Origin: Symsagittifera roscoffensis
Taxonomy: Eukaryota; Xenacoelomorpha; Acoela; Convolutidae
Direction of reading: 5' to 3'
Assembly (NCBI RefSeq): GCF_963678635.1
Contig: NC_087066.1
Location: forward strand, 5,609,954-5,673,953
DNA length: 64,000 nucleotides
Under the pieces are notes generated by a model. The model did not search any database. It had not been told where the DNA came from and saw only the letters and a program-made list of their open reading frames with translations. Made by a program: the position numbers and the translations under genes. Within the stretch, counting starts at the first letter, position 1. Every line of letters begins with the position of its first letter. Of this stretch, positions 54,967 to 64,000 are shown piece after piece.

Positions 54967-56147
54967 GTTGGAAGGATTGCAAAATGGATAGATTGAAAAT
55001 GCTGTGGATGCCGTTGTTTTAGTGCTAAGATGAGCAAATTTTTGGGAAAATTTAGTTAGCGCTGAAGTTCCCTGCTGTCAAGCATGATGTTTTTATCTGG
55101 TGTGCTTAATCGGAAATTACCATCTCAAGAAATGAAATTTCGACCACAGAGTGATTCGAACCCCCAATCTCCTGATTCGATGTCAGACGCCTTATCCGTT
55201 AGGCAATGCGGCCGTTGCATGATTTTCGAAATGTGTAGGTCTAAAATGCTTAAGATGCCCATGTTTTACTGCTAAGACGAGCAGATTTTGGGAAATTTCA
55301 GTTAGCGCAGAAGTTCCTTGCTGTCAATGTCAATCTTGATGATTTTATCTGCTGTGCGTAATCTGAAATTACCTACTCAAGAAATGAAAAGTCGACGATA
55401 GAGGGATTCGAACCCCCAATCTTCTGATCGAAGTCAGACGCCTTATCCGTTAGGCCATGCGGCCGTTGGAAGTTTGTCGAAATGTGTAGGTCTAAAATGC
55501 TCAAGATGCCCATGTTTTACTGCTAAGACGAGCAGATTTCGGGAAATTTCAGTTAGCGCAGAAGTTCTTTGCTGTAAATGTCAATCTTGATGATTTTATC
55601 TGCTGTGCGTAGTCTGAAATTACCTTCTCAAGAAATGAAAAGTCGACGACAGAAGGATTCGAACCCGAAATCTCCTGATTCGAAGTCAGACGCCTTATCC
55701 GTTAGGCAATGCGGCCGTTAGATGTTTGCCGAAATGTGTAGGTCTAAAATGCTTAAGATGCCCATGTTTTACTGCTAAGACGAGCAGATTTCGGGAAATT
55801 TCAGTTAGCGCAGAAGTTCCTTGCTGTCAATGTCAATCTTGATGATTTTATCTGCTGTGCGTAATCTGAAATTACCTACTCAAGAAATGAAAAGTCGACG
55901 ACAGAGCGATTCGAACCCCCAATCTTCTGATTCGAAGTCAGACGCCTTATCCGTTAGGCCATGCGGCCGTTGGAAGTTTGTCGAAATGTGTAGGTCTAAA
56001 ATGCTCAAGATGCCCATGTTTTACTGCTAAGACGAGCAGATTTCGGTAAATTTCAGTTAGCGCAGAAGTTCTTTGCTGTAAATGTCAATCTTGATGATTT
56101 TATCTGCTGTGCGTAGTCTGAAATTACCTTCTCAAAAAATGAAAAGT

Positions 56148-56220
56148 CGACCACAGAGGGATTCGAACCCCCAATCTTCTGATTCGAAGTCAGACGCCTT
56201 ATCCGTTAGGCCATGCGGCC
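56148..56220 (-). tRNA. tRNA-Arg-TCG: tRNA-Arg (TCG), exact consensus copy
   Basis: Exact match. The upstream flank is of the gaattttttaatggg type, with TTTTAAAC at the -30 position. Confidence 0.92.
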
Positions 56221-57550
56221 GTTGGAAGAATTTTTTAATGGGTAGGTTTAAAATGCTCTGGATGCCGTTGTTTTACTGCTAAGATGAGCAAATTTTTGGG
56301 AAAACTTATTTAGCGCAGAAATTCCTTGCTGTCAATCAAGATGTTTTTATCTGCTGTGCGTAATCCGAATTTACCTTCTCAAAAATTGAAATTTCGACCA
56401 TAGAGTGATTCGAACCCGAAATCTCCTGATTCGAAGTCAGACGCCTTATCCGTTAGGCAATGCGGCCGTTAGATGTTTGCCGAAATGTGTAGGTCTAAAA
56501 TGCTTAAGATGCCCATGTTTTACTGCTAAGACGAGCAGATTTCGGGAAATTTCAGTTAGCGCAGAAGTTCCTTGCTGTCAATGTCAATCTTGATGATTTT
56601 ATCTGCTGTGCGTAATCTGAAATTACCTACTCTAGAAATGAAAAGTCGACAACAGAGCGATTCGAACCCCCTATCTTCTGATTCGAAGTCAGACGCCTTA
56701 TCGGTTAGGCCATGCGGCCGTTGGAAGGATTTTTAAATGGGTAGGTTTAAAATGCTCTGGATACCGTTGTTATACTGCTAAGATGAGCAAATTTTTGGGA
56801 AAATTTATTTAGCGCAGAAATTCCTTGCTGTCAATCAAGATGTTTTTATCTGCTGTGCATAATCCGAAATTACCTTCTCAAGAATTGAAAATTCAACCAT
56901 AGAGGGATTCGAACTCCCAATCTTTTGATTCGAAGTAGACGCCTTATCCGTTGGGCCTTGCGGGTGTTGGAATGTGTCGAAATGTGTAGATTTGAAATGC
57001 TCAAGATGCCGTTGTTTTCCTGCTTAGATGAGCAAATTTTTCTGAAACATTAGCTAGCGGAGAAGTTCCTTGCTGTCAATCATTATGTTTTTATCTGCTG
57101 TGCATTATCTGAAATTACCTGCTCAAAAAATGAAAGTTCGACCACAGAGGGATTCGAACCCCTAATCTTCTGATTCGAAGTCAGATGCCTTATCCGTTAG
57201 GCCATGCGGCCGTTGGAAGGTTTTCGAATTAGGAAGATTTAAAATGCTCTGTATGCCGTTGATTTACTGCTAAGATGAGCAAATTTTTGAGAAAAAAATT
57301 AGTTAGCGCAGAATTTTATTGCTGTCAATCATGATATTTTTATCTGCTGTGCATAATCCGAAATTACCTTCTCAAGAAATGAAAATTTGACTACAGAGGG
57401 GTTTGAACTCCCAATTTTTTGATTCGAAGTCAGACGCCTTATCCGTTAGTCCATGCGGGAGTTGGAATGTGTCACAATGTGTGGATTGGAAGTGCTCAAG
57501 ATGCTGTTGTTTTCCTGCTTAGATGAGAAATTTTTTGGGAAGGCTTAGTT

Positions 57551-57599
57551 GTGCGCGTCAATCTCCACAAATCGAAAAGAAAGCGCTGCAACATTAGTT
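57551..57599. repeat. 49-bp spacer segment, copy 12
   Basis: Variant with aaatcgaaaagaaagcgc; left flank is ggcttagtt. First of three in the 789-bp repeat. Confidence 0.8.
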
Positions 57600-58339
57600 A
57601 GCGCAGAATTTCCTTGCTGTCAATCATGATGTTTTTATCTGCTATGCATAATCCGAAAATACCTTCTCAAAAACTGAAAAGTCGACCACAGAGGGATTCG
57701 AAGCCCGAATTTTCTGATTCGAAGTCAGACGCTTCATCCGTTAGGCCATGCGGTCGTTGGAAGGTTTTCGAAATTGGTAGATTTAAAATGCTCTGGATGC
57801 CGTCGTTTTACCGCTAAGATGAGCAATTTTTTGGGAAAATTTAGTTAGCGCAGAATTTTCTTGCTGTCAATCTTGATGTTTTTATCTGCTGTGCATAATC
57901 CGAAATTACGTTCTCAAAAAATGAAAAGTCGACCGCAGAGGGATTCGAACACCCAATCTTCTGATTCGAAGTCAGACGCCTTATCCGTTAGGCCATGCGG
58001 CCGTTGGAAGGATTTTTTAATGGTAGGTTTAAAATGCTCTGGATGCCGTTGTTTTACTGCTAAGGTGAGCAAATTTTTGGGAAAAAATTATTTAGCGCAG
58101 AATTTCCTTGCTGTCAATCATGATGTTTTTATCTGCTGTGCATAATCCGGCATTACCTTCTCAAGAAATGAAAATTTGACCACAGAGGGGTTTGAACTCC
58201 CAATTTTTTGATTCGAAGTCAGACGCCTTATCCGTTAGTCCATGCGGGAGTTGGAATGTGTCACAATGTGTAAATTTGAAATGCTCAAGCTGCTGTTGTT
58301 TTCCTGCTTAGATGAGAAATTTTTTGGGAAGGCTTAGTT

Positions 58340-58388
58340 GTGCGCGTCAATCTCCACAAATCGAAAAGAAAGCGCTGCAACATTAGTT
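58340..58388. repeat. 49-bp spacer segment, copy 13
   Basis: Second in the 789-bp repeat, same aaatcg variant as copy 12. Confidence 0.8.
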
Positions 58389-59128
58389 AGCGCAGAATTT
58401 CCTTGCTGTCAATCATGATGTTTTTATCTGCTATGCATAATCCGAAAATACCTTCTCAAAAACTGAAAAGTCGACCACAGAGGGATTCGAAGCCCGAATT
58501 TTCTGATTCGAAGTCAGACGCTTCATCCGTTAGGCCATGCGGTCGTTGGAAGGTTTTCGAAATTGGTAGATTTAAAATGCTCTGGATGCCGTCGTTTTAC
58601 CGCTAAGATGAGCAATTTTTTGGGAAAATTTAGTTAGCGCAGAATTTTCTTGCTGTCAATCTTGATGTTTTTATCTGCTGTGCATAATCCGAAATTACGT
58701 TCTCAAAAAATGAAAAGTCGACCGCAGAGGGATTCGAACACCCAATCTTCTGATTCGAAGTCAGACGCCTTATCCGTTAGGCCATGCGGCCGTTGGAAGG
58801 ATTTTTTAATGGTAGGTTTAAAATGCTCTGGATGCCGTTGTTTTACTGCTAAGGTGAGCAAATTTTTGGGAAAAAATTATTTAGCGCAGAATTTCCTTGC
58901 TGTCAATCATGATGTTTTTATCTGCTGTGCATAATCCGGCATTACCTTCTCAAGAAATGAAAATTTGACCACAGAGGGGTTTGAACTCCCAATTTTTTGA
59001 TTCGAAGTCAGACGCCTTATCCGTTAGTCCATGCGGGAGTTGGAATGTGTCACAATGTGTAAATTTGAAATGCTCAAGCTGCTGTTGTTTTCCTGCTTAG
59101 ATGAGAAAATTTTTGGGAAAGTTTAGTT

Positions 59129-59177
59129 GTGCGCGTCAATCTCCACAATTCGAAAAGAAAGCGCTGCAACATTAGTT
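59129..59177. repeat. 49-bp spacer segment, copy 14
   Basis: Third in the 789-bp repeat; reads aattcg with aaagcgctgc. Confidence 0.8.
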
Positions 59178-59507
59178 AGCGCAGAATTTCCTTGCTGTCA
59201 ATCATGATGTTTTTATCTGCTGTGCATAATCCGAAAACACCTTCTCAAAAAATGAAAAGTCGACCACAGAGGGATTCGAAGCCCGAGTTTTCTGATTCGA
59301 AGTCAGACGTTTTATCCGTTAGGCCATGCGGCCGTTGGAAGGTTTTCGAAATTGGTAGGTTTAAAATGCTCTGGATGCCGTCGTTTTACTGCTGAGATGA
59401 GCAAGTTTTTGGGAAAATTAAGTTATCGCAGATTTTCCTTGCTGTCAATCTTGATGTTTTTATCTGCTGTGAATAATCCAAAATTACGTTCTCAAAAAAT
59501 GAAAAGT

Positions 59508-59580
59508 CGACCACAGAGGGATTCGAACCCCCAATCTTCTGATTCGAAGTCAGACGCCTTATCCGTTAGGCCATGCGGCC
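59508..59580 (-). tRNA. tRNA-Arg-TCG: tRNA-Arg (TCG), exact consensus copy
   Basis: Exact match. The homologues at 57930 and 58719 in the 789-bp repeat are degenerate (gaacacccaat T arm, gaccgcag), so this one is the intact member. Confidence 0.93.
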
Positions 59581-60004
59581 GTTGGAAGGATTTTTTAATG
59601 GGTAGGTTTAAAATGCTCTGGATGCCGTTGTTTTACTGCTAAGATGAGCAAATTTTTGGGAAAATTTATTTAGCACAGAAGTTCCTTGCTGTCAATCAAG
59701 GTGTTTTTTTTATCTGCTGTGCAAAGTCCGAAATTACCTTCTCAAGAAATGAAAATTCGACCACAGAGGGATTCGAACCCCCAATCTTCGGATTCGAAGT
59801 CAGACGCTTTATCCGTTAGGCCTTGCGTCCGTCGGAAAGATTTCGTAATGTGTAGATTTGAAATGCTCAAGATGCCGTTGTTTTCCTGCTTAGATGAGCA
59901 ATTTTTTTTTTTAAATAACTTAGCGCAGAATTTCCTTGCTGTCAATCATGATGTTTCTATCTGCTGTGCATAATCCGAAATAACCTTCTCAAAAAATGAA
60001 AAGT

Positions 60005-60077
60005 CGACCACAGAGGGATTCGAACCCCCAATCTTCTGATTCGAAGTCAGACGCCTTATCCGTTGGGCCTTGCGGGT
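60005..60077 (-). pseudogene. Chimeric tRNA copy: A-type 3' part, C-type 5' part
   Basis: From the T arm through the anticodon arm it is exact consensus; the acceptor 5' strand and A-box edge are type C (plus strand ttgggccttgcgggt), so the first two acceptor pairs fail. Suggests a crossover or conversion end inside the gene. Confidence 0.65.
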
Positions 60078-60991
60078 ATTGGAATGTGTCGAATTGTGTA
60101 GACTTGAAATGCTCAAGATGCCGTTGTTTTCCTGCTTAGATGAGCAAATTTTTCTGAAACATTAGCTAGCGGAGAAGTTCCTTGCTGTCAATCATTATGT
60201 TTTTATCTGCTGTGGATTATCTGAAATTACCTGCTCAAAAAATGAAAAGTCGACCACAGATTGAATCGAACCACCCATTCTTCTGATTCGAAGTCAGACG
60301 CCTTATCCGTTAGGCCATGCGGCCGTTAGAAGGTTTTCGAAATAGGTAGATTTAAAATGCTCTGGATGCCGTTGTTTTACTGCTAAGATGAGCAAATTTT
60401 TGGGAAAATTTATTTAGCGCAGAAATTCCTTGCAATCAATCAAGATGTTTTTATCTGCTGTGCATAATCAGAAATTACCTTCTAAAGAATTGAAAATTCG
60501 ACCACAGAGGGGTTCGAACTCCCAATCGGTTGATTCGAAGTCAGACGCCTTATCCGTTAGTCCATGCGGCTGTTGGAATGTGGCGAAATGTGTAGATTTG
60601 AAATGCTCAAGATGCTGTTGTTTTCCTGCTTAGATGAGAAACTTTTTGGTGAAGTTTAGTTAGCGCAGAAGCTCCTTGCTGTCAATCATTATGTTTTTAT
60701 CTGCTGTGCATTATCTGAAATTACCTGCTCAAAAAATGGAAAGTCGCTCACAGAGGGATTCGAACCCCCAATCTTCTGAATCGAAGTCAGATGCCTTATC
60801 CGTTAGGCCATGCGGCCGTTGGAAGGTTTTCCGAAATGGGTAGATTTAAAATGCTCTGGATGCCGTTGTTTTACTGCTAAGATGAGCAAATTTTTGGGGA
60901 AAAGTTTAGTTAGCGCAGAATTTCCTTGCTATCAATCATGTTTTTATCTGCTGTGCATAATCCGAAATTACCTTCTCAAGAAATGAAATTT

Positions 60992-61064
60992 CGAACATAG
61001 AGGGATTCGAACTCCCAATCTTTTGATTCAAAGTCAGACGCCTTATCCGTTAGGCCTTGCGGAT
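60992..61064 (-). pseudogene. tRNA-like copy with anticodon TTG
   Basis: Loop CTTTGAA; T-stem A52, A42 and a diverged acceptor (plus strand ccttgcggatg). One of three such copies at 61-63.6 kb. Confidence 0.55.
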
Positions 61065-61489
61065 GTTGGAATGTGTCGAATTGTGTAGATTTGGAACGCT
61101 CAAGATGCCGTTGTTTTCCTGCTTAGATGACCAAATTTTTCTGAAACATTAGCTAGCGGAGAGAGAAGTTCTTTGCTGTCAATCATTATCTTTTTATCCG
61201 CTGTGCATTATCTGAATTTACCTTCTCAAAAAATGAGAAGTCGACCACAAGGGATTCGAACCCCCAATCTTCTGATTCGAAGTCAGACGCCATATCCGTT
61301 AGGCAATGCGGCCGTTGGAAGGATTTCGAAATGGGTAGATTTAAAAAGCTCTGGATGCCGTTGTTTTACTGCTAAGATGAGCAAATTTTTGGGGAAAAAA
61401 TTAGTTAGCGCAGAATTTCCTTGCTGTCAATCATGATGTTTTTATCTGCTGTGCATAATCCGAAATTACCTTCTCAAGAAATGAAATTT

Positions 61490-61562
61490 CGACCATAGAG
61501 GGATTCGAACTCCCAATCTTTTGATTCAAAGTCAGACGCCTTATCCGTTATGCCTTGCGGAT
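61490..61562 (-). pseudogene. tRNA-like copy with anticodon TTG
   Basis: Loop CTTTGAA with the same marks as 60992-61064, plus a D-stem change (plus strand ttatgcc). Confidence 0.55.
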
Positions 61563-62890
61563 GTTGGAATGTGTCGAATTGTGTAGATTTGGAACGCTCA
61601 AGATGCCGTTGTCTTCCTGCTTAGATGACCAAATTTTTCTGAAACATTAGCTAGCGGAGAAGTTCCTTGCTGTCAATCATTATCTTTTTATCTGCTGTGC
61701 ATTATCTGGAAATACCTTCTCAAAAAATGAAAATTCGACCACAGAGGGATTCGAACCCCCAATCTTGTGATTCGAAGTCAGACGCCTTATCCTTTAGGCC
61801 ATGCGCCCGTTGGATGTTTGACGAAATGTGTAGGTCTAAAATGCTCAAGATGCCCATGTTTTACTGCTAAGACGAGCAGATTTTGGGAAATTTCAATAAG
61901 CGCAGAAGTTCCTTGCTGTCAATGTCAATCTTGATGATTTTATCTGCTGTGCGTAATCTGAAATTACCTTCTCAAGAAATGAAAATTTGACCACAGAGGG
62001 ATTCGAACACACAATCTTCTGATTCGAAGTCAGACGCCTTATCCGTTAGGCCATGCGGCCGTTGGAAGGATTTTTTAATGGGTAGGTTTAAAATGCTCTG
62101 GATGCCGTTGTTTTACTGCTAAGGTGAGCAATTTTTTGGGAAAATTTATTTAGCGCAGAATTTCTTTGCTGTCAATCATGATGTTTTTATCTGCTGTGCA
62201 TAATCCGGCATTACCTTCTCGAGAAATGAAAACTTGACCACAGAGGGGTTTGAACTCCCAATCTTCTGATTCGAAGTCAGACGCTTTATCCGTTAGGCCA
62301 TGCGGTCGTTGGAAGATTTTCGAAATTGGTAGATTTAAAATGCTCTGGATGCCGTGGTTTTACAGCTAAGATGAGCAATTTTTTGGAAAATTTAGTTAGC
62401 GCAGAATTTCCTTGCTGTCAAACTTGATGTTTTTATCTGCTGTGCATAATCCGAAATTACGTTCTCAAAAAATGAAAAGTCGATCGCAAAGGGATTCGAA
62501 CACACAATCTTCTGATTCGAAGTCAGACGCCTTATCCGTTAGGCCATGCGGCCGTTGGAAGGATTTTTTAATGGGTAGGTTTAAAATGCTCTGGATGCCG
62601 TTGTTTTACTGCTAAGGTGAGCAATTTTTTGGGAAAATTTATTTAGCGCAGAATTTCTTTGCTGTCAATCATGATGTTTTTATCTGCTGTGCATAATCCG
62701 GCATTACCTTCTCAAGAAATGAAAACTTGACCACAGAGGGGTTTGAACTCCCAATCTTTTGATTCGAAGTCAGACGCCTTATCCGTTAGTCCATGCGGGA
62801 GTTGGAATGTGTCACAATGTGTAGATTTGAAATGCTCAAGCTGCTGTTGTTTTCCTGCTTAGATGAGAAAATTTTTGGGAACATTTAGTT

Positions 62891-62939
62891 GTGCGCGTCA
62901 ATCTCCACAATTCGAAAAGAAAGCGCTGCAACATTAGTT
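62891..62939. repeat. 49-bp spacer segment, copy 15
   Basis: Left flank is catttagtt; precedes the gaagcccgag copy at 63020. Confidence 0.8.
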
Positions 62940-63502
62940 AGCGCAGAATTTCCTTGCTGTCAATCATGATGTTTTTATCTGCTGTGCATAATCCGAAAAC
63001 ACCTCAAAAAATGAAAAGTCGACCACAGAGGGATTCGAAGCCCGAGTTTTCTGATACGAAGTCAGACGCTTTATCCGTTAGGCCATGCGGCCGTTGGAAG
63101 GTTTTCGAACGCTCAAGATGCCGTTGTTTTACTGCTTAGATGGCCAAATTTTTCTGAAACATTAGCTAGCGGAGAGAGAAGTTCTTTGCTTTCAATCATT
63201 ATCTTTTTATCCGCTGTGCATTATCTGAATTTACCTTCTCAAAAAATGAAAAGTCGACCACAAGGGATTCGAACCCCTAATCTTCTGATTCGAAGTCAGA
63301 CGCCATATCCGTTAGGCAATGCGGCCGTTGGAAGGTTTTCGAAATGGGTAGATTTAAAAAGCTCTGGATACCGTTGTTTTACTGCTAAGATGAGCAAATT
63401 TTTGGGGAAAAAATTAGTTAGCGCAGAATTTCCTTGCTGTCAATCATGATGTTTTTATCTGCTGTGCATAATCCGAAATTACCTTCTCAAGAAATGAAAT
63501 TT

Positions 63503-63575
63503 CGACCATAGAGGGATTCGAACTCCCAATCTTTTGATTCAAAGTCAGACGCCTTATCCGTTATGCCTTGCGGAT
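63503..63575 (-). pseudogene. tRNA-like copy with anticodon TTG
   Basis: Copy of 61490-61562 at offset 2013, with the same D-stem change. Confidence 0.55.
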
Positions 63576-63748
63576 GTTGGAATGTGTCGAATTGTGTAGA
63601 TTTGGAACGCTCAAGATGCCGTTGTCTTCCTGCTTAGATGACCAAATTTTTCTGAAACATTAGCTAGCGGAGAAGTTCCTTGCTGTCAATCATTATCTTT
63701 TTATCTGCTGTGCATTATCTGAAAATACCTTCTCAAAAAATGAAAAGT

Positions 63749-63821
63749 CGACCACAGAGGGATTCGAACCCCCAATCTTGTGATTCGAAGTCAGACGCCT
63801 TATCCTTTAGGCCATGCGGCC
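63749..63821 (-). tRNA. tRNA-Arg (TCG)-like, C42 mismatch
   Basis: D loop AAAGG and C42 (mismatch with C28). Acceptor, T arm and B box are consensus. Last complete copy in the window; its relative at 61736-61808 has an added acceptor change. Confidence 0.7.
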
Positions 63822-64000
63822 GTTGGATGTTTGACGAAATGTGTAGGTCTAAAATGCTCAAGATGCCCATGTTTTACTGCTAAGACGAGCAGATTTCGGG
63901 AAATTTCAGTAAGCGCAGAAGTTCCTTGCTGTCAATGTCAATCTTGATGATTTTATCTGCTGTGCGTAATCTGAAATTACCTTCTCAAGAAATGAAAATA

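Larger units (their letters stand above)
53640..55300 (-). repeat. Duplication, offset 991 bp
   Basis: Copies 53657, 53903 and 54150 recur at 54648, 54894 and 55141. Spacer marks gatgaccaa, gtgaatc and gtgctaagatg are shared. Confidence 0.8.
49464..56467 (-). pseudogene. Degenerate tRNA-Arg-like copies, 49.4-56.5 kb
   Basis: 49464-49536, 49959-50030, 50454-50526, 50700-50772, 50946-51018, 51192-51264, 51686-51758, 51931-52001 (D loop two bases short, otherwise consensus with TTCGAGT T loop), 52178-52250, 52424-52496, 52670-52742, 53165-53237, 53411-53483, 53657-53729, 54150-54222 (A33), 54648-54720, 55141-55213 (A33), 55393-55464 (six-base anticodon loop), 55644-55716, 55896-55968, 56395-56467. 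The copies at 50700, 50946, 52424, 52670 and 53411 have the acceptor end changed from gacc to cccc on the plus strand. Confidence 0.72.
57380..59640 (-). repeat. Three-unit higher-order repeat, 789-bp period
   Basis: Copies 57388, 57683 and 57930 recur at 58177, 58472 and 58719, then 58966, 59261 and 59508. Each period contains one 49-bp spacer segment. The third period is diverged and ends in an exact tRNA. Confidence 0.85.
56647..63326 (-). pseudogene. Degenerate tRNA-Arg-like copies, 56.6-63.3 kb
   Basis: 56647-56719, 56894-56965, 57139-57211, 57388-57460, 57683-57755, 57930-58002, 58177-58249, 58472-58544, 58719-58791, 58966-59038, 59261-59333, 59758-59830, 60251-60324 (74 nt), 60499-60571, 60745-60817, 61242-61313 (72 nt), 61736-61808, 61988-62060, 62235-62307, 62481-62553, 62728-62800, 63020-63092 (anticodon loop CTTCGTA), 63255-63326 (72 nt). 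After 63821 only spacer follows to the window end. Confidence 0.72.
1..64000 (-). repeat. Giant tandem array of ~245-bp units, each carrying a tRNA-Arg(TCG)-type gene
   Basis: The whole window is head-to-tail copies of one unit, all in the same orientation. Reading the minus strand, a unit holds an upstream spacer with a TTTTAAAT motif about 30 nt before the gene, the 73-nt tRNA, then one or two T-runs and a short 3' spacer. Start-to-start distances are mostly 243-249 bp. About 258 tRNA-derived segments were traced, with no gap that holds anything else. Both window ends cut the array. Units fall into subfamilies: A (close to a functional tRNA), B (plus-strand marks gaactcccaat, ttttgattcg, agtccatgcggct) and C (ttgggccttgcgggt). 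They are arranged in higher-order repeats. The regular head-to-tail spacing argues against dispersed SINE insertions and for a tandem gene family or satellite. Confidence 0.97.
61140..64000 (-). repeat. Duplication, offset 2013 bp
   Basis: Copies 61242, 61490 and 61736 recur at 63255, 63503 and 63749, sharing gcggagagagaagttctttg, gatgaccaa and cccatgttttactgc spacers. Confidence 0.8.

Noticed and set aside
1-64000. CRISPR array
   Set aside because: Repeats are about 245 bp, with no short repeat/unique spacer pattern; the units are homologous throughout and encode a tRNA.
1-64000. tRNA-derived SINE family
   Set aside because: Copies are in one orientation at constant spacing, with no poly-A or LINE-like tails and no target duplications at each unit; only the 49-bp segment shows a flanking repeat.
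1-64000. Bacterial or phage tRNA cluster
   Set aside because: No CCA is encoded, there are no protein genes, all copies are one isoacceptor, T-runs follow each gene and the array forms satellite-like higher-order repeats.

Overview
The window is one uninterrupted head-to-tail tandem array. Its unit is about 243-249 bp and holds a tRNA-Arg(TCG)-type gene of 73 nt, always on the minus strand, plus a roughly 172-nt spacer. I hand-traced about 258 tRNA-derived segments from end to end. The array runs off both edges: it opens inside a tRNA copy (1-55) and closes in the 3' flank of the next one. I see no protein-coding gene, rRNA, transposase, CRISPR or other unique sequence. The organism is most likely a eukaryote and the locus nuclear. 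The copies have intact internal A and B boxes, no genome-encoded CCA, T-run (Pol III-type) terminators and satellite-like higher-order repeats (HORs). The sequence does not identify the lineage.

The consensus tRNA folds completely: a 7-bp acceptor stem, D arm, anticodon loop CTTCGAA (anticodon TCG, reads CGA), T arm with T-loop TTCGAAT, and discriminator G. Nineteen copies match the 73-nt consensus exactly. A further group of about fifteen differs only by substitutions that keep every helix paired. The other roughly 220 carry mismatches, indels or changed anticodons and look like pseudogenes or diverging subfamilies. Anticodons other than TCG include TCA, TCC, TCT, ACG, TTG, TGG, TAA, TAT and ACA.

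Layout: 1-5.5 kb, mixed degenerate units with an internal 980-bp duplication. 5.5-17.7 kb, a seven-unit HOR (about 1.7 kb) repeated seven times, with most of the exact or fully paired copies. 17.7-28.8 kb, mostly diverged subfamilies, including a four-unit 957-bp HOR. 28.85-30.8 kb, scrambled units with hairpins and T-arm deletions. 30.8-49 kb, mixed subfamilies with large duplications (offsets 3833, 2102, 1775 and 1240 bp), two T-arm minisatellites and many TCC-anticodon copies. 49-53.6 kb, alternating A-type and B-type units. 53.6-64 kb, shorter HORs (offsets 991, 789 and 2013 bp). A 49-bp spacer segment flanked by a 6-bp direct repeat marks 15 units.

The most notable points are the array itself (one tRNA species amplified to hundreds of copies), the natural anticodon series within it (including a UCA copy with intact promoter boxes), the linked 49-bp indel, and the hairpin block at 29-30.8 kb. 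Open reading frames seen here are antisense readings of the tRNA unit and are not annotated as genes. All coordinates and counts come from reading by eye, not from a program.
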